Below, piece by piece: positions 41,569 to 48,663 of a stretch of 64,000 nucleotides of DNA (position 1 is the stretch's first letter; each line of letters begins with the position of its first letter). Origin of the DNA: Sporomusaceae bacterium (lineage in GTDB: Bacteria; Bacillota; Negativicutes; Sporomusales; UBA7701). The DNA lies in contig JAVKTQ010000005.1 of assembly GCA_031460455.1 (NCBI GenBank), positions 124,001 to 188,000 on the forward strand, written 5' to 3'. The position numbers and the translations under genes were made by a program. Under the pieces are notes generated by a model. It saw only the letters and a program-made list of their open reading frames with translations. It was not told the origin of the DNA and did not search any database.

Positions 41569-42245
41569 GGTCTGGGGATTTCCTCTGGCTGGCTGGCCTG
41601 GGCGTAATCGTCCTTGTTCTGGCGCTGCCCGACACCCGTCAGGCGTTCGTCGGCCTGAGCACCGCTTACCCTTATATGATGGGGTTCGCCAAGTTCGTCG
41701 TGTTGGCCACGATGGGCGAACTGCTGGCTTTGAGGATAACGGTCGGACAGTGGCGGCGGCCGGTCGGTCTGTGGATGCGGGCCGCGGTGTGGGGCGTGCT
41801 GGGGATGGCGATCACGCTGATGTTCCAGGTGTTCAGCACCGGAGTGGTCGCGGCGATCGCGAAGGGGATGCTGCCGGGCGGCTACAGCGCGACGGCTACT
41901 TTCGTGACCGCTTTCCTGATCAGCACGGTGATGAATCTGGCTTTCGCGCCGACCTTCATGGCTTTCCACCGCGTCACCGATACGTATATCGACCTGGCCG
42001 ACGGCAAGCTGGCCAACCTGGCGAGGGTGGAGCTTAAAACGGTGATAGGCCGCATCGACTGGCACGGGTTCGTGAGCTTCGTGGTGGTAAGGACGCTGCC
42101 GCTGTTCTGGATTCCGGCCCATACGGTGACGTTTCTGCTGCCGCCCGAGTTCCGGGTGCTGATGGCGGCGTTCCTGTCGATCGCGCTGGGGGGGATATTG
42201 GCGTTTGCCAAGCGGAAACCCCAACAATTGAAGAGAGTAAAATAA
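41565..42245 (+). CDS. Hypothetical membrane protein, 226 aa
   Basis: Four to six hydrophobic segments (FLWLAGLGVIVLVLALP, ATFVTAFLISTVMNLAF, VVVRTLPLFWIPAHTVTFLL). The start overlaps the oxidoreductase gamma stop (ATGA), so it is translated with the operon. The C-terminal WIPAHTVTFLLPPEFR faintly recalls Mpv17/PMP22 proteins, which is not firm. It might export the organic acid end product; that is only suggested by position. Confidence 0.65.
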   Translation: MRSGDFLWLAGLGVIVLVLALPDTRQAFVGLSTAYPYMMGFAKFVVLATMGELLALRITVGQWRRPVGLWMRAAVWGVLGMAITLMFQVFSTGVVAAIAKGMLPGGYSATATFVTAFLISTVMNLAFAPTFMAFHRVTDTYIDLADGKLANLARVELKTVIGRIDWHGFVSFVVVRTLPLFWIPAHTVTFLLPPEFRVLMAAFLSIALGGILAFAKRKPQQLKRVK

Positions 42246-42248
42246 CAG

Positions 42249-42370
42249 GGGGCTGGCTAAAAAGTCCATCTGCGGCGTTGCTCCTCGAACACTTCCTCGG
42301 CGTACGACCGAGTACGCCTGCGTCGTGTTCTCCGGTGCGCCTTGCATCTGGAGCTTTTTATCTCAGCCCC
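42249..42370. repeat. Dispersed inverted repeat, copy 6 (opposite orientation)
   Basis: Opens GGGGCTGGCTAAAAAGTCCA and closes TGGAGCTTTTTATCTCAGCCCC; the centre is GGCGTACGACCGAGTACGCC. Lies right after the operon end and before a terminator. Confidence 0.85.
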
Positions 42371-42403
42371 GGCAATTCAGGGTAAACCGTTTGGGATGAA
42401 AAA

Positions 42404-42438
42404 GACCCCGACCGAGATTCCGGTCGGGGTTGCTTTTT
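42404..42438 (+). terminator. Intrinsic terminator
   Basis: CCCCGACCG/CGGTCGGGG stem followed by TTGCTTTTTG; ends the hydroxyacid operon. Confidence 0.8.
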
Positions 42439-42441
42439 GTA

Positions 42442-42783
42442 TCAACGGCCGCTAAGTTTTTGGTGGAAAATATAAAGCGCGCCGGTTATTATGAACGGCA
42501 GGCCATAGATGAGGGCGATCTCCGGGTCGCCGTGAGCGAGGTGGTAGAGCATCATGGCGCCGCCACCGACGACAAGCAGCCGGCCGCCGACGGCCTCGGC
42601 CCGCCAGGCGGCGAAGTAGCCGGCGACGGCGATGAGCAGCAGGGGCAAAAAGATAAGCAGGTCTCCGTCGGGCGGGGCGCCGCGCATTAAGGCGGGGATG
42701 CCTTCGCCGGCGAAGAAGGACAGGAAGAAGGCGGTGGCCAGCGCGCCGAGAACTCTGGCCGACCACAGCAGGAAGAGACCCAT
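42442..42783 (-). CDS. Small membrane protein, 113 aa
   Basis: Four hydrophobic segments (VLGALATAFFLSFFAG, LLIFLPLLLIAVAGYFAAW, LLVVGGGAMMLYH, ALIYGLPFIITGALYIFH). GGAGGTGACGG precedes the ATG. The last codons (LSGR and stop) fall on ATCAACGGCCGCT, the same sequence that ends the dispersed repeats, so a repeat end may have supplied its stop. Function unknown. Confidence 0.65.
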   Translation of the reverse strand: MGLFLLWSARVLGALATAFFLSFFAGEGIPALMRGAPPDGDLLIFLPLLLIAVAGYFAAWRAEAVGGRLLVVGGGAMMLYHLAHGDPEIALIYGLPFIITGALYIFHQKLSGR

Positions 42784-42893
42784 GAACCGTCACCTCCGCA
42801 CTATATATTTATTTTACCATGAGCGGGAAGATTCCGCCAAAGCGGTAGCGGCCGCGGCGAAGTGTAAACCGGCCGGCGAGAGGCGGACGGGGA

Positions 42894-42922
42894 AGAGCCG
42901 CACAATTGGTGTGCGGCTCTTT
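42894..42922. terminator. Hairpin after the Cys-x-Pro precursor gene
   Basis: AGAGCCGCAC/GTGCGGCTCT stem. The U-tract is poor on the minus strand (CTTCC), so efficiency is uncertain. Confidence 0.5.
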
Positions 42923-42943
42923 ACACAGGGGACTATGGCGTAT

Positions 42944-43333
42944 TTAACGGGGGAAACACATAGGAGCGCAGGGGGGGGAGCAGATCGGGTTGCAGCGCGG
43001 CTGGCAGCGGGGGTTGCAGCCGGTGACGGGGAAGCAGAAGCGCGGGTTGCAGCCTGGATTGCAGCGCGGGTTGCAGAAGCGGGGGTTGCAGAAACGGGGC
43101 CGGCATACGGGGAAACAGGTGGTGGGGTTGCAGAAGGGACGGCAGTTGGGGTTGCAGCCCGGCGGGGCGCAGACGGGGTTGCAGCGCGGCCGGCAGTTGG
43201 GGAAGCAGGGTGTGCCGGTGGGCGGGCAGCCGATGAGCTGCTGCCGGTCGTCATCGTATTCGCTCCAGTCGTCATCCCAGTCGGTCATTTCCGGGCTTTC
43301 CCATTTGGGACGATTGAGTTTTTCGTCAGCCAT
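42944..43333 (-). CDS. Cys-x-Pro repeat RiPP precursor, 129 aa with 21 Cys
   Basis: An acidic, Trp- and Asp-rich leader (MTDWDDDWSEYDDDRQQLIG, residues 16-35) precedes a core from residue 36 to the end with 21 Cys. Every one is followed by x-Pro (CNP nine times, then CFP, CRP, CAP, CPP, CQP, CSP), mostly at a four-residue period. No double-Gly leader is present. The gene follows the radical SAM gene by six bases, and its binding site GGGAGG overlaps the stop of the maturase. The likely fate is modification of Cys by that enzyme; metal binding or an outer-surface structural role are alternatives. Confidence 0.82.
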   Translation of the reverse strand: MADEKLNRPKWESPEMTDWDDDWSEYDDDRQQLIGCPPTGTPCFPNCRPRCNPVCAPPGCNPNCRPFCNPTTCFPVCRPRFCNPRFCNPRCNPGCNPRFCFPVTGCNPRCQPRCNPICSPPCAPMCFPR

Positions 43334-43339
43334 GTAGGT

Positions 43340-44575
43340 TCATTCCTCCCATTTTCCAGTGTAGGGATTATACGGGCAATCCACCGAGCAGGCCAACCAG
43401 CGCTTGGCGGAGTCCGACCCCTGGGCCAGCGGCCGGCAGTCGGTGCAGGCGTAACGGTATTCGCAGTCTTTGCATTTTTCGACTTTGTCCTTGGTGGTGT
43501 GCCAGCATTGCTGGAGACGCTGACCGTTAAGTACGTCGGCGAGGGGCGAGGCGAGTATATTGCCGCAGATTTCGCTGCGGGCGAAGATGCAGGGGATGAC
43601 GTCGCCGCCGGCGGTGACGGCGATTTTGCCGGCGAGGCAGGTGTGGCAGCGCTGCGCTTTGGCGAAGCTGTCGGGGTCGGTGTAGAAGGGCGGCCGGATG
43701 GGTGTTTTGGCGTAGGCTGCGGGGAGGAGGTCCTTGTCGTCGCCGCGCCCGGTGGGGCGGACGACGTCGGGAGGAGTGACTTCGACGCCGAGTTTGGCGC
43801 ACAGGTCCATGATGTTTTTGGCTTCGTTTTCGTTGGCTTTCATGATTATGGAGGCGATGCGCAGGGGCACTTTGGCGGCGAGGATTTTGTCGATGGCGGC
43901 CGTCGTTTTTGCGAAGCTGCCGGGGTTCAGGGTGACGCGGTCGTGGACGGCGGCGCTGTCGGCGTAGATGGTTGTGGCGATGTTGACGCCGTGCTGTTTG
44001 CAGAAGGCGACGCAGTCGTCGTCGATGAGGGTGGCATTTGTGAAGATTTCGATGAAGTCGAAGTTTTCGGCGCGGGCTTTTTTTACAAGCTCCCGCCAGC
44101 GGGGGTAGAGGAGGGGCTCGCCGCCGATGAACTGGATGGCGGCGGCGCCGGCGGCGCGGGCTTCGGCGATGAGGGAAAGCCACCGCGAATGGGGCACGGC
44201 GTCGCTGTCGGCGCAGGGTCCGCTGGTGGCGTAGCAGTGGAGGCATCTGTTGTTGCAGTTGGAGGTGAGCTCGAGCCACAGGAAGTTGAGTTTGGGTGGT
44301 TCGGCGGCCGGGGGCGCTGTACTGACGGCGGCCGGTTTGTCGAGGTAGAACGACCCCAGGCCCATTTCGACGAGGCGGTGGAGAAAGTCGACAAAGGCTT
44401 TGTCTTCGGGGGCGTGTATGTCCAGGACGTCCTCCAGGGGGCTTTGCTGGCAGGCGAGGAGGAGCTGAAGGGCACCCTGGTTGATCGACAGGACTTTGCC
44501 TGTTTGCAGGTTGTAGACGGCGCCGCGGCGGGCGCCGGCGACCAGCCGGCAGTATTCCTGTAGCCGGTAGAACAA
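43340..44575 (-). CDS. Radical SAM/SPASM maturase of the 21-Cys precursor
   Basis: 411 residues. A PqqD-like N-terminus (GAVYNLQTGKVLSINQGALQ) is followed by the radical SAM cluster site CNNRCLHCYAT and QFIGGEPLLYPRW. The SPASM-type region has CHTCLAGK, VIPCIFARSEIC, CKDCEYRYACTDC and CSVDCPYNPYTGKWEE. The last two motifs parallel those of the maturase at 27906-29102, although the barrels differ. It is first in a two-gene operon with the precursor. No exporter or peptidase gene is adjacent. The chemistry is not predictable from sequence. Confidence 0.87.
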   Translation of the reverse strand: MFYRLQEYCRLVAGARRGAVYNLQTGKVLSINQGALQLLLACQQSPLEDVLDIHAPEDKAFVDFLHRLVEMGLGSFYLDKPAAVSTAPPAAEPPKLNFLWLELTSNCNNRCLHCYATSGPCADSDAVPHSRWLSLIAEARAAGAAAIQFIGGEPLLYPRWRELVKKARAENFDFIEIFTNATLIDDDCVAFCKQHGVNIATTIYADSAAVHDRVTLNPGSFAKTTAAIDKILAAKVPLRIASIIMKANENEAKNIMDLCAKLGVEVTPPDVVRPTGRGDDKDLLPAAYAKTPIRPPFYTDPDSFAKAQRCHTCLAGKIAVTAGGDVIPCIFARSEICGNILASPLADVLNGQRLQQCWHTTKDKVEKCKDCEYRYACTDCRPLAQGSDSAKRWLACSVDCPYNPYTGKWEE

Positions 44576-44694
44576 CAGAATTCCCCCTTTTGCGCGTTTG
44601 GTACATAATATGCTACCGGTTTTCTCTTGGTGCCTATAGGAGGTGGGGGGAGAGGCGGGCGGCTAAAAGGGATAATTTTCTCGCGGCGGTTATG

Positions 44695-44723
44695 TTGACA
44701 GGCGGGAAAAAATCCGCTATAAT
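44695..44723 (+). promoter_or_regulatory. Sigma-A promoter of tRNA-Gly
   Basis: TTGACA at 44695-44700, 17-base spacer, TATAAT at 44718-44723: a perfect consensus promoter. Confidence 0.92.
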
Positions 44724-44743
44724 AACCCTTGTTCCCGACACAT

Positions 44744-44818
44744 GCGGAAGTAGCTCAGTGGTAGAGCATCGCCTTGCCAAGGCGAGGGTCGCGAGTTCGA
44801 ATCTCGTTTTCCGCTCCA
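44744..44818 (+). tRNA. tRNA-Gly (GCC)
   Basis: Acceptor GCGGAAG pairs with TTTCCGC (wobble included), anticodon GCC in CCTTGCCAAGG, T-loop GTTCGAATC, CCA encoded. Confidence 0.96.
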
Positions 44819-44823
44819 CGAGG

Positions 44824-44854
44824 AAACCCCCGGATTTTACATCCGGGGGTTTTC
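44824..44854 (+). terminator. Intrinsic terminator after tRNA-Gly
   Basis: AACCCCCGGAT/ATCCGGGGGTT stem followed by TTTT. Confidence 0.85.
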
Positions 44855-44922
44855 GGCTATTGATTTTCGCTGCGGCCGGCTGTGAACGGCGGTATCGGCT
44901 TAGGCCGAGCCGAAGAGCCCGG

Positions 44923-44942
44923 AGGGGCGCTTATCAACGGCT
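44923..44942. repeat. Solo end of the dispersed inverted repeat
   Basis: GGGGCGCTTATCAACGGCTG matches the 3' arm of the dispersed repeat (GGGGGCTTATCAACGGCC). No matching 5' arm is seen, so this is a remnant. Confidence 0.5.
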
Positions 44943-45068
44943 GTAATTACTTGATTTTTAGGCAATTATTATGTTATCATATAATTCATGGCATATTTGG
45001 CGGAATAAATCGCACCGCTGGTAATACTAAGCCTGAATCATAATTAAATAAGGAGGCAACACGAATCT

Positions 45069-46358
45069 ATGAAGGTTTCTGCAGAAAAGATCGACGCCCA
45101 TAAGATGGTCCTGGAGCTTGAGGTGCCGCAGTCCGAGGTGGCGAAGGCGGTTGATAAGGCTTATCATAAATTGGCCGCTAAGGTTAATATTCCCGGTTTC
45201 CGCAAGGGCAAGGCGCCCCGTAAGGTTCTGGAGATGCGCCTGGGCAAGACGGCGCTCCTGGACGAGGCGTTCGAGCTGCTGGCGACGCCGGCTTATATGA
45301 AGGCTCTTGAGGAGCAGGATATCGAGCCGGTGACCCGCCCGGAAATCGAGGTTGTCACGTTCGAGGAAGATAAGCCGCTGGTGTTCAAGGCGACGTTTGT
45401 CGTCAAACCGGTTATCGAGCTTGGCGAGTATAAAGGTCTCAAGGTGGAGAAGCCGGCGGTGACGGTCGACCCGGCGGAAGTTGATAAGCAGATCGAGAAT
45501 CTCCGCATGCGCCATGCCAAGATGGTGGTTGCCGAGGGAGCCGCCCTGGCGCAGGGCGATTTTGCGATTATCGATTTCGAGGGCTTCATCGACGGAGTGC
45601 CGTTCAAGGGCGGCGAGGGCAAGGGTTACCCGCTGGAAATCGGCTCCGGCAGTTTCATCCCCGGATTCGAGGATCAGCTCCTGGGCGCCAAGGCCGGCGA
45701 GGAACGCGTTGTGAAGGTGGATTTCCCGGCCGAGTACATGGCGCCTGAGCTGGCCGGCAAGTCGGCCGAGTTCACGGTGAAGGTCAACGATGTCAAGCGC
45801 CGGGAGATACCTGCCGTGGACGCCGAATTCGTCAAGGAAGTCAGCGACTTTGACAGTGTAGAGGAATTAAAGGCCGATATAGAGAATAATTTAAAAAAGG
45901 CGGCTGAGAACAAGGCCGACCGCGAGTACCGCGGCAATGTCATCAAGGCGGCGGTCAACAATTGCACCGTCGATCTCCCCGAAGAGGTAATCGAGAACGA
46001 GATCGACAGCATGCTGCGGGAGATGGATGTCAACCTCCAGAACCGCGGGATGAGTCTGGCTAAGTATATGGAGGCTACGAAGACGGATTTCGCCATGCTG
46101 CGCGCCAATTACCGCGAGCCGGCGGTGGAAAGCGTCAAGACCGATCTTATGCTTGAGGCGATCGCCAAAGCCGAGAATATCGAGATCACTGGCGAGGATA
46201 TGGAAAAAGAGGTGGCCGCGATGGCTGCCAGCTATCAGGCGCCGGTGGATGAAGTGCGCAAGATTATTTTCGCCGAGGGCCGCATGGAAGCCCTGAGGAG
46301 AACGGTTTTCCGCAAGAAGGCCGCCCAGGTGATCATCGACAGTGCGGCGGCGGAATAA
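45069..46358 (+). CDS. tig: Trigger factor
   Basis: 429 residues: the N-terminal ribosome-binding domain with the signature PGFRKGKAPRKVLE, a central FKBP-type prolyl isomerase (GDFAIIDFEGFIDGVPFKGG, FIPGFEDQL) and a C-terminal helical chaperone domain. It binds nascent chains at the ribosome exit. AGGAGG lies upstream of the ATG. The tig-clpP-clpX-lon order is standard in Firmicutes. Confidence 0.96.
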   Translation: MKVSAEKIDAHKMVLELEVPQSEVAKAVDKAYHKLAAKVNIPGFRKGKAPRKVLEMRLGKTALLDEAFELLATPAYMKALEEQDIEPVTRPEIEVVTFEEDKPLVFKATFVVKPVIELGEYKGLKVEKPAVTVDPAEVDKQIENLRMRHAKMVVAEGAALAQGDFAIIDFEGFIDGVPFKGGEGKGYPLEIGSGSFIPGFEDQLLGAKAGEERVVKVDFPAEYMAPELAGKSAEFTVKVNDVKRREIPAVDAEFVKEVSDFDSVEELKADIENNLKKAAENKADREYRGNVIKAAVNNCTVDLPEEVIENEIDSMLREMDVNLQNRGMSLAKYMEATKTDFAMLRANYREPAVESVKTDLMLEAIAKAENIEITGEDMEKEVAAMAASYQAPVDEVRKIIFAEGRMEALRRTVFRKKAAQVIIDSAAAE

Positions 46359-46454
46359 TAGCAAACAATCCGCTAAGATAATATTATAGATATTGAATGT
46401 ATCTGACGATAAATATTATAGGTTGAAAAATACCGGTACCGAGGTGTATAATTA

Positions 46455-47054
46455 ATGAACTTCGTTCCCATAGTTGTCGAGCAGTCCAACCGCGGCGAGC
46501 GCGCCTACGATATTTACTCCCGTCTTCTCAAGGACAGGATTATCTTTATCGGCGGGCCGATCGACGATTCGGTAGCAAATGTTATCATCGCTCAGTTGCT
46601 TTTCCTGGAGTCTGAAGACCCTGACAAGGATATCCACCTGTATATCAACAGTCCCGGCGGCGTGGTTACCGCCGGCCTGGCGATCTATGACACGATGCAG
46701 CATGTCAAGCCCGATGTGTCGACGATCTGCATTGGCCAGGCGGCGAGCATGGGTTCGCTGCTGCTGGCGGCCGGGGCGCCGGGCAAGCGTTTCGCCCTGC
46801 CGTTCTCGCGTATCATGATCCACCAGCCTCATGGCGGCGCTCAGGGCCAGGCTACCGATATCGAGATTCACGCCCGGGAGATTCTGCGGATGCGGGAGAT
46901 CGGCAACGAGATTCTCGTGCGCCACACCGGGCAGTCGCTGGAGAAAATTCAGCGCGATATGGAAAGGGATTTCTTCATGTCGAGCGAGGAGGCCAAGGAG
47001 TACGGCATCATTGACGCCGTTATGACCCAGCGCCGCAAGGAAATTCCCAAGTAA
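46455..47054 (+). CDS. clpP: ATP-dependent Clp protease proteolytic subunit
   Basis: 199 residues. Catalytic Ser in [14 protein letters not shown], His in [20 protein letters not shown] and Asp near the C-terminus (EYGIIDAV). It forms the 14-mer degradation chamber for ClpX, encoded next. ACCGAGGTG lies upstream of the ATG. Confidence 0.97.
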   Translation: MNFVPIVVEQSNRGERAYDIYSRLLKDRIIFIGGPIDDSVANVIIAQLLFLESEDPDKDIHLYINSPGGVVTAGLAIYDTMQHVKPDVSTICIGQAASMGSLLLAAGAPGKRFALPFSRIMIHQPHGGAQGQATDIEIHAREILRMREIGNEILVRHTGQSLEKIQRDMERDFFMSSEEAKEYGIIDAVMTQRRKEIPK

Positions 47055-47067
47055 TGAGGTGAAAAAG

Positions 47068-48330
47068 ATGCTTAAGTTTGGTGATGACAGGGGACAATTA
47101 AAGTGCTCGTTCTGCGGCAAGCTGCAGGAACAGGTCAAGAAACTCGTCGCCGGCCCCGGGGTGTATATCTGCGACGAGTGTATCGAGCTGTGCAACGAGA
47201 TCATAGAAGAAGAACTGAGCGAGGACGTCGAACTTGAGCTTCGCGATATCCCCAAGCCCAAGGATATCAAGGATATTCTCGACCAGTACGTCATCGGCCA
47301 GGACGACGCCAAGAAGACGCTGGCGGTGGCTGTTTACAACCACTATAAGCGGATCAATCTCGGCTCGAAGCTGGAAGATGTCGAGCTGCAGAAGTCTAAT
47401 ATCGTGATGCTCGGCCCGACTGGCAGCGGCAAGACGCTGCTGGCCCAGACGCTGGCCAAGATTCTTAATGTGCCGTTTGCGATCGCCGACGCCACTTCAC
47501 TGACCGAGGCGGGCTATGTGGGCGAGGATGTGGAGAATATCCTCCTCAAGCTCATCCAGGCCGCCGATTACGATGTGGAGAAGGCGGAGAAGGGGATCGT
47601 GTATATCGACGAGATCGACAAGATCGCCCGCAAGTCGGAGAATCCGTCGATCACCCGCGATGTGTCGGGCGAGGGCGTGCAGCAGGCGCTGCTGAAGATC
47701 CTCGAGGGCACGGTGGCGAGCGTGCCGCCTCAGGGCGGGCGCAAGCATCCCCACCAGGAGTTTATCCAGATCGACACGACGAATATCCTGTTCATCTGCG
47801 GCGGGGCGTTCGACGGCGTGGATAAGATCATCAGCTCGCGCACCGGCAAGAAGCAGCTTGGTTTCGGCGCCGATATCAAGACGCGCGAGGAGAAGAAGGT
47901 GGGCGAGATTCTGCGGCAGATTCTCCCGGAGGATCTGCTGAAGTTCGGGCTTATTCCCGAGTTCGTCGGCCGCCTGCCGGTGATCGTGACTCTGGACGCC
48001 CTGGACGAGGAGGCGCTTGTGCGTATCCTGGTCGAGCCGAAGAACGCGCTGGTGAAGCAGTACCAGAAGTTCCTCGATCTCGACAACGTGCAGCTGGAGT
48101 TCAAGGAGGAGGCCCTGCGCTCGATCGCCCACGAGGCGCTGAAGCGCAAGACAGGGGCCCGCGGCCTGCGCTCGATCATCGAGGGCATCATGCGCAATGT
48201 GATGTACGAGGTGCCGTCGCGCGGCGACGTGGCCAAGTGCATCGTGACCGGCGAGGTGGTGCTGAGCAAGGAAGAGCCCATCCTGGTGACGATAGACCGC
48301 AAGGCGAAGAAGAAGGAAGAATCGGCTTAA
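47068..48330 (+). CDS. clpX: ATP-dependent Clp protease ATPase subunit
   Basis: 420 residues: an N-terminal zinc domain ([11 protein letters not shown], then CDECIELC), Walker [13 protein letters not shown], Walker [12 protein letters not shown], and the [12 protein letters not shown] pore-loop region. It unfolds substrates for ClpP. The ATG at 47068 has GAGGTG seven bases upstream. A terminator follows. Confidence 0.97.
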   Translation: MLKFGDDRGQLKCSFCGKLQEQVKKLVAGPGVYICDECIELCNEIIEEELSEDVELELRDIPKPKDIKDILDQYVIGQDDAKKTLAVAVYNHYKRINLGSKLEDVELQKSNIVMLGPTGSGKTLLAQTLAKILNVPFAIADATSLTEAGYVGEDVENILLKLIQAADYDVEKAEKGIVYIDEIDKIARKSENPSITRDVSGEGVQQALLKILEGTVASVPPQGGRKHPHQEFIQIDTTNILFICGGAFDGVDKIISSRTGKKQLGFGADIKTREEKKVGEILRQILPEDLLKFGLIPEFVGRLPVIVTLDALDEEALVRILVEPKNALVKQYQKFLDLDNVQLEFKEEALRSIAHEALKRKTGARGLRSIIEGIMRNVMYEVPSRGDVAKCIVTGEVVLSKEEPILVTIDRKAKKKEESA

Positions 48331-48341
48331 CCGTCAAGACA

Positions 48342-48373
48342 GCCGGGGGAGAAATCCCCCGGTTTTTTGTTTT
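48342..48373 (+). terminator. Intrinsic terminator after clpX
   Basis: CCGGGGGA/TCCCCCGG stem followed by TTTTTTGTTTTT. Confidence 0.88.
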
Positions 48374-48457
48374 TCCGTCGTCTGTCATGTCCGTTTTTGC
48401 CGGGATAAAATAGACGCCGTTGCCTATACTAAGAGTACGAAAACATACAAAGCAAAA

Positions 48458-48631
48458 GGCCGTTCAGAAGCCTCCAGATGCAAGGCGCACAGAGGACGCG
48501 CCGCGACGACGGCCCCGGATGGGCCTAGTGCCGGACGCGCCATGGATGGCGCGAGCGTCCGGCCGCGTACTCGGCCGTACGCTAGCAAGCGCCCGCAGGT
48601 GCAACGCCGCAGATGGGGGCTTATCAACGGC
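48458..48631. repeat. Dispersed inverted repeat, copy 7 (long form)
   Basis: Opens GGCCGTTCAGAAGCCTCCAG and closes GATGGGGGCTTATCAACGGCC. Shares the interior GACGACGGCCCCGG and GTGCCGGACGCGCCA with copy 1. Ends 32 bases before lonB. Confidence 0.88.
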
Positions 48632-48663
48632 CGGGAACCCAAGGGGAAGGAGGTTCGGAGTGT

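Noticed and set aside
42441-42458. Another full copy of the dispersed repeat at the end of the small membrane protein gene
   Set aside because: Only the terminal ATCAACGGCCGCT is present; too short to call a copy, though it may be a remnant.
42632-44563. 643-codon plus-strand frame
   Set aside because: Antisense to the maturase and the Cys-x-Pro precursor; Gly/Val/Ala-rich with repeated QRG-type sequence from the reverse of the Cys-x-Pro codons.
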